Source of the DNA: UBA4655 sp964585575
GTDB taxonomy: Bacteria > Planctomycetota > Planctomycetia > Pirellulales > UBA1268
Length of the DNA: 24,795 nucleotides
NCBI GenBank assembly: GCA_964585575.1
Contig: CAZPEM010000035.1
Location: 1 to 24,795 of the forward strand
Direction of reading: 5' to 3'
The notes beneath the pieces were generated by a model that had not been told where the DNA came from, did no database searches, and saw only the letters and a program-made list of their open reading frames with translations. The translations under genes and the position numbers were made by a program. Shown piece after piece: positions 15,932 through 22,650 of this stretch (the first letter of the stretch is position 1; every line of letters begins with the position of its first letter).

Positions 15932-16539
15932 GCGACGGCGACGACTTGATCGTGGCCCTGCGGCCCGTCGCCGAAGCCTTCCGCCGGCTCGGAGTAAGGT
16001 TTTACGTCGGTGGCAGCGTTGCCAGCACGTTTCACGGAGCGATCCGTTCCACGATGGATGTCGATTTGGTCTGCGACCTCGCGGAGGCCGACGTCGCCTC
16101 GTTCGCGGAATCCTTTGGCGAGGAGTTTTACATCAGCCTCTCCGCCGTGCAGCAGGCCGTGCAGCGAAAATCGTGCTTCAACCTGATTCACTTGCCAACG
16201 TCATATAAAATCGATGTGTTCGTGAACCGTGGAAGGCCCTTCGATCTCGCGGCGATGGACCGAGCAAATGATCAGGACATCATCGAGGGGGCCGGGCTGA
16301 CTGTGCCGATCGCGACGGTGGAGGATTCCATCGTCGCCAAGCTGGAGAGGTTTCGGATGACGAACGAGACGTCTGAGCGGCAGTGGGACGACGTGTCGAA
16401 AATGGTGGCCCTGCACGAACAATCGCTCGACGTTGAGCAGATGCGGAGCATGGCCGAGTCGATCGGTGTCGGCGATCTGCTCGCGAAGCTGCTTGCGGGT
16501 CGATGGCCGACTTCACGCACTTCGGAAAAACGACGATGA
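15928..16539 (+). CDS. AbiEii-like nucleotidyltransferase
   Basis: Protein of 203 aa starting at GTG 15928, with GGAG 8 bases upstream. It has the polymerase-beta-type nucleotidyltransferase signature: YVGGS (G28-G29-S30), then the metal-binding pair D44-V-D46 (RSTMDVDLV) and a third acid D96 (YKIDVFV). The following part (VPIATVEDSIVAKLERFRM, RQWDDVSKMVAL) matches the helical region of AbiEii/DUF6036-type proteins. AbiEii toxins modify tRNA or other targets and give phage defence; many relatives have no tested role. The upstream 87-aa gene may be its partner. The gene sits inside what looks like one operon, with an ATGA overlap to the DUF3500 gene, and a stretch near 16190-16240 is less GC-rich than its surroundings, hinting at acquisition. 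Confidence 0.85.
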   Translation: MSDGDDLIVALRPVAEAFRRLGVRFYVGGSVASTFHGAIRSTMDVDLVCDLAEADVASFAESFGEEFYISLSAVQQAVQRKSCFNLIHLPTSYKIDVFVNRGRPFDLAAMDRANDQDIIEGAGLTVPIATVEDSIVAKLERFRMTNETSERQWDDVSKMVALHEQSLDVEQMRSMAESIGVGDLLAKLLAGRWPTSRTSEKRR

Positions 16540-17636
16540 CCACGACTCCCCCTCTTCGACCCGCCGCCTTTGCCGCCGCGGTCGTTCTCCTCCTGGCCGC
16601 CATGGCCGCGCCACCGCTGTGGGGAGCGTTTCGCCGTCCGCCCGCGGCCGAATCGATGGCACGCGCCGCGATCGACTGGCTCTCGACGCTCGATGCCGAG
16701 AAAAAGGCGAAGGCGGTTCAGCCCTTCGCGAGCCCCTCGCGGACCGACTGGCACTTCGTGCCGAAGAACGACCGCAAGGGAGTGCAGCTTCGCGACATGA
16801 ACGAAGCCCAGGAGGCGGCCGCATTGAAACTCGTGCGATCGGCCCTCTCGCAGGCCGGCTACGACAAATCGATCACGATCATGAAGCTCGACGAGATCCT
16901 GCGGCGTCTCGAGGGAGCGAAGGCCAAGAACATCCGCGACCCGAAGCGATATTTCCTGACGATCTTCGGCACACCCGCCGACGAGGGCCGCTGGGGGCTT
17001 TCGGTGGAGGGGCATCACCTCTCGCTCAACTTCACGATCCGCGACGGCGTGCTCGTCGATTCGACGCCGCAGTTCATGGGGGCCAACCCCGCGGAGGTGA
17101 AGACCACGTTCGACGGACTGCCCGTCGCGGGCGACCGCGTGCTCCGCGACGAGGAGACGCTCGCCTTCGATCTGCTCTCCTCGCTCGACGGGCCGCAGCG
17201 GACGAAGGCCGTGATCGCGAAAGAGCCGCCGAAGGAGATCCGTGCGGCGGGAGCGGCCCAGCCTCCCGAGGAACCGCCGGTCGGCATCCCCTTCCGGGAG
17301 CTCTCGGCGTCGCAGCAGTCGATGCTGCGGCGGCTCGTCGAGACCTACTGCGCGGCCATGCCCGACGAGGTCGCCACCGAGCGGCTGCGGCTCATCGAGT
17401 CGGCCGGCGGCCCTGCGGCGGGGCGTGCAGAGTCGGTGCATCATGGATGGGACGACATCCACTTCGCCTGGGCCGGCAGCCTCGTGCCCGGCGTGGGGCA
17501 TGGGTACCGGGTCGAGGGCCCGACCTTTTCGATCGAGTTCGTGAACGTGCAGCCCGACGCCGAGGGGAATCCCGCCAACCACATCCACTGCGTCTGGCGG
17601 GACCGCACGGGCGACTTCGACCTGCCGGTGCGGTGA
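16536..17636 (+). CDS. Exported DUF3500 protein
   Basis: Protein of 366 aa. The N-terminus (RPAAFAAAVVLLLAAMAAP) is a signal peptide or anchor. The rest fits DUF3500 throughout: DWHFVPKNDRKGVQLRDM, ALKLVRSALSQAGYDKSITIMKLDEIL, HHLSLNFTIRDG, STPQFMGANPAEV, EETLAFDLLSSLD, AVIAKEPPKEI, LVETYCAAMPDEVA, FAWAGS, GHGYRVEGPTFSIEFVN and ANHIHCVWRDRTGDFD. Several conserved His (HHLSLNF, NHIHCVW) and acids could bind metal, but no function is established for the family. ATG 16536 overlaps the nucleotidyltransferase stop (ATGA); an earlier in-frame ATG at 16503 would lengthen the n-region by 11 residues. Last gene of the group that starts with the LRR lipoprotein. Confidence 0.9.
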   Translation: MTTTPPLRPAAFAAAVVLLLAAMAAPPLWGAFRRPPAAESMARAAIDWLSTLDAEKKAKAVQPFASPSRTDWHFVPKNDRKGVQLRDMNEAQEAAALKLVRSALSQAGYDKSITIMKLDEILRRLEGAKAKNIRDPKRYFLTIFGTPADEGRWGLSVEGHHLSLNFTIRDGVLVDSTPQFMGANPAEVKTTFDGLPVAGDRVLRDEETLAFDLLSSLDGPQRTKAVIAKEPPKEIRAAGAAQPPEEPPVGIPFRELSASQQSMLRRLVETYCAAMPDEVATERLRLIESAGGPAAGRAESVHHGWDDIHFAWAGSLVPGVGHGYRVEGPTFSIEFVNVQPDAEGNPANHIHCVWRDRTGDFDLPVR

Positions 17637-17698
17637 GGCGATCTTCGCCCTCGAACGGCTCTCCATGATCCGGTCGCGAGGCCCGGGAGGTTCTGACG

Positions 17699-19078
17699 AT
17701 GCCGTCGATCGACACGCTGCTGGCCGCCCACGCCCCGTGGGCCTCCGCCGAACGCGCCTGGTCGCTCACGCCCTTTGAACTCTTCATGTGGCTCGACGAT
17801 CGGCCGCGATATCCGCTGGTTTTCCAGGTTGTTCTGCGGTTCGAGGGCCCGGTGGACGAGGCGGCGATGCGCGACGCGTTTCGGTTCGCCCTCGGGAGGC
17901 ATCCGCTCCTGCGGGCATCGATCGTCGATGACGGGCGCGGCGTTCGCTGGCACGCCCCGGCGTCGGGGTGGAACGAGCTCGAGGTCGTGCCACGCGAGTC
18001 GCCCCCCGAGTCGGGCCCGGGCTGGATCGACCTGGCCGAAGGGCCCGGCCTGCGGGGCTGCATCCGCGAGACCGCCACCGGCAGCGACGTGACGCTCGTC
18101 TTCCACCACGCCTGCTGCGACGGGCAGGGGGCGAGGATGTTCATCCAGGATCTCGCCCTCGCCTACGCCGTGCTCCGCGGCGTGGCGACCGAAGACGCCT
18201 TCATGAAGCTCGACGCTGCGCAGCTTGACTGCCGCGACGTCCATCCATGCGAGCCGTCGGTGTGGCGGGGGCTGCGTCATCTCCTGCACATGTTCCGTAC
18301 GCGGCCGCTGCCGACCGTGCCCGAAGCGGGTCTGGCTGCCGGGCCGGCCGCCGACGCGGCCCCGGGAAGCCGCATCGGCCTCTGCATGCACACGTTCGAC
18401 CGCGAGACCGTCCGGTACCTCCAGGACCCACGCCGGCTGGGCGAGGCGAGCTTCAACGACGTGGCCGTGGCGTTGCTCTTCACCGTGCTCGACAGCTGGC
18501 AGCGGAAGGAGGGCGTGAAGCCCGGAACCCGCATGCGGATCACCGTGCCGGTCGACCTTCGCGGTCGCGAGCACGAGCGGATGCCGGCGGCCAACCGCTA
18601 CACCTACCTGTTCGTCAACCGCCGCGTCGGCGTCGGCACCGACTGGCCGGACCTGCTGGCCGACGCCCGCCGCCAGCTGCGGCTGCCGCGACAGGCCGCC
18701 GCGGGCTCCGACATGCTCTCCATGCTCCACACGTTCGCCCGTTGGCCGCGGCTCATGCGACGCGGGCTCCGCTGGCGGCGCTGCTTCGCCACGGCCGTGC
18801 TCACGAACCTGAGCGACCCGTCCCGCCGGCTGCGCAAGCGGCTGCCGGTGGATGACGAGGGCTGCATCTGGCTCGACCGGGCCCGCTGCCACGACATGCA
18901 GCTGTGCACGCCGCCGCTGCGTCCCTGCACGCACTGGGGATTCGGCCTGTTCGAGTACGCCAACCGCGTCACCGTCACGTTCCGCTATGACACCGACACG
19001 ATTTCCCCGCCGGCGGCCGCCGGCGTGCTCGCCGACTACGTGGCGGCATGGCGATTTTGGGCAGACGAACACCCCTGA
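17699..19078 (+). CDS. Condensation-type (HHxxxDG) acyltransferase-like protein
   Basis: Protein of 459 aa of the CoA-dependent-acyltransferase/condensation-domain superfamily. The catalytic motif is H136-H137-A-C-C-D141-G142 (FHHACCDGQGA). The N-terminal part (LTPFELFMWLDDRPRYPLVFQVVLRFEGPVDE, FRFALGRHPLLRASI) is typical of stand-alone condensation, PapA and wax-ester-synthase-like enzymes, and the later ITVPVDLRG, NRYTYLFVNR and HWGFGLFEYANRVTVTFRYD match the family's second half. It should move an acyl group from a thioester to an alcohol or amine. The DFG-type motif near the C-terminus is not evident. GGGAGG lies 8 bases before ATG 17699. It stands alone, 62 bp after DUF3500 and about 90 bp before an acyl-thioester-reductase-like gene; a shared pathway is plausible but unproven. 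Confidence 0.83.
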   Translation: MPSIDTLLAAHAPWASAERAWSLTPFELFMWLDDRPRYPLVFQVVLRFEGPVDEAAMRDAFRFALGRHPLLRASIVDDGRGVRWHAPASGWNELEVVPRESPPESGPGWIDLAEGPGLRGCIRETATGSDVTLVFHHACCDGQGARMFIQDLALAYAVLRGVATEDAFMKLDAAQLDCRDVHPCEPSVWRGLRHLLHMFRTRPLPTVPEAGLAAGPAADAAPGSRIGLCMHTFDRETVRYLQDPRRLGEASFNDVAVALLFTVLDSWQRKEGVKPGTRMRITVPVDLRGREHERMPAANRYTYLFVNRRVGVGTDWPDLLADARRQLRLPRQAAAGSDMLSMLHTFARWPRLMRRGLRWRRCFATAVLTNLSDPSRRLRKRLPVDDEGCIWLDRARCHDMQLCTPPLRPCTHWGFGLFEYANRVTVTFRYDTDTISPPAAAGVLADYVAAWRFWADEHP

Positions 19079-19097
19079 CGGCGGAGTTTCGGGCCGC

Positions 19098-19126
19098 TTG
19101 TGAGGCACCCCGGCCGCTCATATAAA
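19098..19126 (+). promoter_or_regulatory. Sigma-70-type promoter for the SDR gene
   Basis: TTGTGA at 19098-19103 and TATAAA at 19121-19126 are separated by 17 bases (4/6 and 5/6 matches to the consensus). This lies in a gap with no other gene, and transcription would begin near 19133, about 38 bases before the TTG start at 19171. An AT-rich hexamer pair like this stands out in such GC-rich sequence. Confidence 0.6.
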
Positions 19127-19170
19127 GGCGTTCACCGCAGGTTGCGGAACCATTGGAATCGGAGTCCATC

Positions 19171-20346
19171 TTGATCACACTTCATCCTCGAACCCTGTTT
19201 TTCACCGGTGCGACCGGTCTGCTCGGCTCCTACATGGTCCGCGACCTGCTCCTCGAGGGACGCGGGCTCGCGTTGCTCGTTCGCCGCGATCGCAAGCGAC
19301 CCGCGACGGAGCGGGTCGAGGGGATGGTGCGGGGCTGGGAGGCGGAGCTCGGCCGCCCGCTGCCGAGGCCGACCGTGCTGGAGGGGGATCTCTCCCGGCC
19401 GCTGTGCGGCCTCGACGCGAGCGCGATTGAGTGGATCGGCGACCATTGCGACGAGGTGCTTCACAACGCCGCGAGCCTCACCTTTCGCGGTGCTGACCGC
19501 GACGGTGAGCCGTGGCGGTCGAACGTGGGGGGCACCCGGGAGACGCTGGCGGTCGCCGCCGCGGCAGGCTTGCGGCACTTCCACCACGTGTCGACCGCCT
19601 ACGTATGCGGCCTGCGCAGCGGCACCGTGCGGGAGGACGAGGGGGACGAGGGACAGGAATTCAGCAACGATTACGAGCGGAGCAAGGTCGAGGCGGAGCA
19701 GATGGTGCGGACTGCCAAACACCTCGACACCGCCACGATCCACCGGCCGTCGATCATCGTGGGCGACTCCTGCACCGGCTTCACCTCGACCTACCACGGC
19801 TTCTACGCGGCCCTGCGGCTCGGCCACATGCTGCTTACGCGGGTGCTCATCGGCTCGACGAGCGGACCGGCTTTCCTCGCGATGCTCGGCGTCGATCCCG
19901 CCGCCGGCAAGAACTTCGTGCCCGTGGACTGGGTGTCGTCGGCGATCGTCCATGCGGTGTGCATCCCTGCCGCCCGGGGCCGCACCTACCACCTCACGAA
20001 CCCGCGTCCCGTGTCGGTCGACGTCGTCGGCCGCGTCGTCCAGAAGGCGATCGAGTCGTTTTCGCAGGCCGCGCGGCCCGACGACCCCGACCTGCGCGAC
20101 GGCCTCTGGTTCAACGAGATGCTCGGCGCCGAACTCGACATCTATCGCGGCTATCTGCGGAACGACCCGCTCTTCGACCGGACGAACACGGACGCGATCA
20201 TGCCGCATCTCCCCTGCCCGGAGCTTGACGAGCCCACTCTCATGAAGATGGCCCGCTTTGCGATCGAGCACAACTTCGGCAGCGTGCCGCCGCCCCCCGC
20301 GGCCCGCGCGAAGCCGCGGCCCGTGGCCGACGTCGTCGCAACCTGA
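19171..20346 (+). CDS. Extended SDR, thioester-reductase / fatty-acyl-reductase-like
   Basis: NAD(P)-dependent extended short-chain dehydrogenase of 391 aa. The dinucleotide motif is TGATGLLG (12-19), followed by VLEGDLSRP, HNAASLTF, the S141-T142 block VSTAYVCG and the catalytic pair Y168-x3-K172 (YERSK). HRPSIIVGDS and FVPVDWVSSAIVHA are typical of thioester-reductase (R-domain) and male-sterility-type acyl reductases. It would reduce an acyl thioester to an aldehyde or alcohol, or alter a sugar nucleotide. Start: TTG 19171 has GGAG 6 bases upstream and begins right before the Rossmann fold; TTG 19153 is the in-frame alternative with six extra residues. Both are rare TTG starts. The Pro/Ala-rich tail (SVPPPPAARAKPRP) is probably disordered. 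Own promoter at 19098-19126. Confidence 0.85.
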   Translation: MITLHPRTLFFTGATGLLGSYMVRDLLLEGRGLALLVRRDRKRPATERVEGMVRGWEAELGRPLPRPTVLEGDLSRPLCGLDASAIEWIGDHCDEVLHNAASLTFRGADRDGEPWRSNVGGTRETLAVAAAAGLRHFHHVSTAYVCGLRSGTVREDEGDEGQEFSNDYERSKVEAEQMVRTAKHLDTATIHRPSIIVGDSCTGFTSTYHGFYAALRLGHMLLTRVLIGSTSGPAFLAMLGVDPAAGKNFVPVDWVSSAIVHAVCIPAARGRTYHLTNPRPVSVDVVGRVVQKAIESFSQAARPDDPDLRDGLWFNEMLGAELDIYRGYLRNDPLFDRTNTDAIMPHLPCPELDEPTLMKMARFAIEHNFGSVPPPPAARAKPRPVADVVAT

Positions 20347-20366
20347 CGCAAAACAGTCGGAGTGAA

Positions 20367-20406
20367 GGATAGTCCGGCCAATGGCACTCCCGCAACCATT
20401 GTTGGG
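20367..20406. repeat. 40-bp direct repeat, copy 1 (downstream of vapC)
   Basis: Begins GGATAGTCCGGCCAATGGCA and ends AACCATTGTTGGG. It matches 21230-21269 at 38 of 40 positions in the same orientation. It lies just after the SDR stop codon. Together the copies bracket the vapBC module. Confidence 0.85.
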
Positions 20407-20448
20407 GCCATGCTTTTTTCAGGGTGATCGCGGCGGCACAAGCCATGC

Positions 20449-20859
20449 TCACGCCACAGCCCAGTTCTCCATCGACAAGCCGGCAAGTCGTCGAAACTCA
20501 CGCTCATTATTCGTGACGAGCGTTGCAGATTCGGCGAGCGCGTGACAGCCGATCCAGAGATCATTGGCCCCGATCGGCGTGCCTGCGGCTCTCAGCCGCG
20601 TGAACTGCTCGGCGTAATGGTGGCAGATGCCGATCCCACTGGGGTATGCAACCGGCACGAGACGCGTCAACTGCTCAAGGCGTCGTACGGCCTCGGGCTT
20701 GCGTGAGCTGCGCTCGGCTCCTCCAAGCATCTCTGCAAAGGTGATGAACGACATGCATACCGTGTCGTCCACGTCGAGCGCATCGAGCCGGGCGGCCACA
20801 GCCGCGGGGCGGTGCTTGAGCAGGTAGATGAGGATGTTGGTGTCAAGCATGTATTTCAC
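20449..20859 (-). CDS. vapC: VapC-type PIN-domain toxin
   Basis: PIN-domain ribonuclease of 136 aa. The acidic catalytic residues are placed as in VapC: D6 (MLDTNILIYLLK), E43 (TFAEMLGG), D100 (GANDLWIGCHALA), and the end motif LVTNNEREFRRLAGLSMENW, where the fourth acid is replaced by Asn as in many relatives. VapC toxins cut specific tRNA or rRNA sites and are silenced by the partner antitoxin. The ATG overlaps the vapB stop (ATGA), the usual order antitoxin then toxin. The full length and intact motifs suggest a working toxin. The gene is convergent to the SDR gene and noticeably less GC-rich than the rest of the window, which suggests acquisition. Confidence 0.94.
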   Translation of the reverse strand: MKYMLDTNILIYLLKHRPAAVAARLDALDVDDTVCMSFITFAEMLGGAERSSRKPEAVRRLEQLTRLVPVAYPSGIGICHHYAEQFTRLRAAGTPIGANDLWIGCHALAESATLVTNNEREFRRLAGLSMENWAVA

Positions 20860-21128
20860 AGCGACTCCCGCTCCTGCATCGGCAGCTGCTCCGCTCTGCT
20901 TTGCTCGAGCAGACCAACAAACTCGTCATCGAAGCCCTCGAGCACCTCGAGCAACGCCCGACCGCGGGACAGTGGAACCGGGTGCAGCAGCAGGTCACCA
21001 TCGGCAGTGCGACTGATTTCGACCCGGTCTGCATCGATCCGCAGCTGAGCCGGGATGCGCACAGCCTGGCTGTTGCCGTTCATGAACACCCTGGTTGTCA
21101 GCGGTTCCGTTGGGCTCAGTGGTTTCAT
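20856..21128 (-). CDS. vapB: VapB-type antitoxin (AbrB/SpoVT fold)
   Basis: Antitoxin of 90 aa. The N-terminal swapped-hairpin DNA-binding motif is clear (TTRVFMNGNSQAVRIPAQLRID), followed by VEISRTADGDLLLHPV, and the acidic C-terminal tail (EVLEGFDDEFVGLLEQ) would wrap the toxin. ATG 21128 has a GGAG 9 bases upstream; an ATG at 21155 is open in frame but lacks such a site. The antitoxin normally binds its own promoter and represses the operon; a near-palindrome sits over the predicted -10 box at 21164-21185. The stop overlaps the vapC start by 4 bases. Confidence 0.92.
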   Translation of the reverse strand: MKPLSPTEPLTTRVFMNGNSQAVRIPAQLRIDADRVEISRTADGDLLLHPVPLSRGRALLEVLEGFDDEFVGLLEQSRAEQLPMQERESL

Positions 21129-21163
21129 TGGGAAAAGCTCCAAGCAGTCGTACACACGTGTCT

Positions 21164-21185
21164 GTATATATGGTACCTTGTATAC
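21164..21185. promoter_or_regulatory. Near-palindromic operator of vapBC
   Basis: A 22-bp near-palindrome: GTATATAT, centre GGTACC (21172-21177), then TTGTATAC. The outer arms match in 6 of 8 positions. It covers the predicted -10 box of vapBC, where VapB-VapC complexes usually bind to repress. Confidence 0.55.
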
Positions 21186-21198
21186 TGCCTGGTGGCAA
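21170..21198 (-). promoter_or_regulatory. Promoter of vapBC
   Basis: On the minus strand TTGCCA (21198-21193) and TACCAT (21175-21170) are separated by 17 bases. Transcription would begin near 21163, about 35 bases before the vapB ATG. The -10 match is only 4/6, as is common for promoters under tight repression. Confidence 0.45.
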
Positions 21199-21229
21199 TG
21201 AGGATGGCATGGTCAATCGCACTACCGCG

Positions 21230-21269
21230 GGATAGTCCGGCCAATGGCACTTCCGCAACCATTGTCGGG
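21230..21269. repeat. 40-bp direct repeat, copy 2 (upstream of vapB)
   Basis: Same orientation as 20367-20406 with two mismatches (T for C in the middle, C for T near the end). The 823 bases between the copies contain exactly the vapBC genes and their promoter. Confidence 0.85.
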
Positions 21270-21381
21270 CTGATGAGCGACTCGGGAGCCTTGGGAAGAG
21301 CGGCCTGGGCGTCCGGAGGCGGTTCCCCGAAACACCACTCAAGCCCACTGCAATTGTGATTTTCTCGCGTCCCGGCTACTG

Positions 21382-21452
21382 ACGCGGTAAACTCGACAGA
21401 ATCAACTCTGTCGAGCAAACTGGACACAGCAAAACTGTCGAGTAAACTCGAC
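21382..21452. promoter_or_regulatory. Three spaced palindromic boxes before the ATPase gene
   Basis: The box next to the gene is a perfect inverted repeat, GTCGAGTAAACTCGAC (21437-21452), ending 3 bases before the ATG. A second box, 21410-21425, matches it at 14 of 16 positions. A third, at 21382-21397, keeps the right half-site TAAACTCGAC. Box starts are 28 and 27 bases apart. The position over the start codon suggests an operator for autoregulation; the protein's own winged-helix-like region could be the binder. Confidence 0.65.
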
Positions 21453-21455
21453 GGA

Positions 21456-22643
21456 ATGGATTCCGCCGCGTTTTTACGGGTCGCCGCCGATTGGAGCCAC
21501 TGGGATGCCCCGCCCGGGCGGTCCGTGCCGCGGTCGGTGCGGCTGCCGATCGAGTTCCGGCCGGATCTCGCCCTCGTCGTGCAGGGGGTTCGACGGTCGG
21601 GGAAATCGACGCTCCTGCGGCAGTTGATCGACCGCTACCGGCTCGATCGCACGCGGTGTCTCTTCGTCAACTTCGAGGATCCCCGGCTGGCAAGCGCGCT
21701 TGATCACGCCACGCTCGACATGATGGTCGAGGCGTTCGAGGCCGACCGCGGCCCCGGCTGCACCTACATGCTCGACGAGATCCAGTGGGTGGATGGATGG
21801 CAGCGGTGGCTGCGGTCGCAGCTGGACCGGCCCCGCGGCAGGCGGTTCGTCGTCACCGGTTCCAACGCACAACTTTTGTCGGGAGAGCTTGGGTCATCGC
21901 TCACCGGTCGTCATCACGCGGTGGAGGTCTTCCCGTTCGACCTTGCAGAGTTCCGCCTCGCCAGGCCGGCCGCGAAGCTCGGCGACTACCTCGACTGCGG
22001 AGGCTTTCCCGCGGTCGTGAAGTCGCCCGACCGCGACATGCTCCTGCGGGGATATTTTCAGGACATCGTCGAACGCGACATGCGCGATCGGGTGGCGGCG
22101 CGTTCGAGCCTGCCGCTGCGGCAGCTCGTGCAGATGCTCTACGAATCGGCCGGCGCCGAGACGAGCGTTCGACGGGCCGCCGCCGCCCTCGGCATCTCCG
22201 TCGATACTGCCGGCCTCTACCTGGAGGCTGCCGAGAGTGCGTATCTTGCGATGGCCTGTCCCTTCTTCGCCTGGTCGTCCCGCAAGCGGCTCGCGCGGAA
22301 CCGGAAGTTCTATCCGGTCGATACGGGCCTGCGACGCGTGGCCGTGACGGCGACGGGCCGCGACCGGGGCAAGCAGCTCGAGTGTGCGACGTTTCTCCTC
22401 TTGCGGCGGCGGTTCGGCCGCGTCTCCTACTGGCGGGGGCGGGGGGAGGTCGATTTCGTCGTCGAGGGGCCGCGCGGGCCGATCCCGGTGCAGGTGAGCT
22501 GGGACGAGACCACGGAACGGGCGCAGCGGGCGGTGGACGAGTTTCACGCCGCCCATCCGACGGCCGCCGAGGCCGTGTTCGTCACGGCCGCATCATTCGA
22601 GGCGGGCGTTCCAGAGCTGGCCGGGCCGGATCTCGGCGGCTGA
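21456..22643 (+). CDS. AAA-type ATPase with DUF4143 domain
   Basis: Protein of 395 aa. The Walker A motif is G44-V-R-R-S-G-K-S-T52 and the Walker B is Y-M-L-D107-E108-I-Q; the sensor-like FVVTGSNAQLLSGELGSSLTGR follows. The middle (LPLRQLVQMLYESAGAETSVRRAAAALGISVDTAGLYLEAAESAYLA) is a winged-helix-like region, and the C-terminal DUF4143 part has KFYPVDTGLRR and a nuclease-like core GEVDFVVEG...PIPVQVS. In the usual PD-(D/E)xK arrangement the last part would read E-x-K; here Q-V-S replaces it, so cutting activity is doubtful. These ATPases are widespread, vary between strains and have no settled function; links to defence or toxin-like behaviour are inference. Three palindromic boxes lie directly upstream. 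No ribosome binding site is evident, since the box fills that place. Confidence 0.93.
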   Translation: MDSAAFLRVAADWSHWDAPPGRSVPRSVRLPIEFRPDLALVVQGVRRSGKSTLLRQLIDRYRLDRTRCLFVNFEDPRLASALDHATLDMMVEAFEADRGPGCTYMLDEIQWVDGWQRWLRSQLDRPRGRRFVVTGSNAQLLSGELGSSLTGRHHAVEVFPFDLAEFRLARPAAKLGDYLDCGGFPAVVKSPDRDMLLRGYFQDIVERDMRDRVAARSSLPLRQLVQMLYESAGAETSVRRAAAALGISVDTAGLYLEAAESAYLAMACPFFAWSSRKRLARNRKFYPVDTGLRRVAVTATGRDRGKQLECATFLLLRRRFGRVSYWRGRGEVDFVVEGPRGPIPVQVSWDETTERAQRAVDEFHAAHPTAAEAVFVTAASFEAGVPELAGPDLGG

Positions 22644-22650
22644 TCGCGAT

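Larger units (their letters stand above)
21129..21455. other. Non-coding control region between vapBC and the ATPase gene
   Basis: This 327-base gap holds the vapBC promoter and operator palindrome (21164-21198), the second copy of the 40-bp repeat (21230-21269) and the three-box array in front of the ATPase gene (21382-21452). Between 21270 and 21381 I see no gene or clear motif. Open frames crossing it are short and have no recognisable domain. Confidence 0.7.

Noticed and set aside
20347..20448. Transposase remnant in the gap between the SDR and vapC genes
   Set aside because: Short open frames here give no transposase motif; only the 40-bp repeat is supported.
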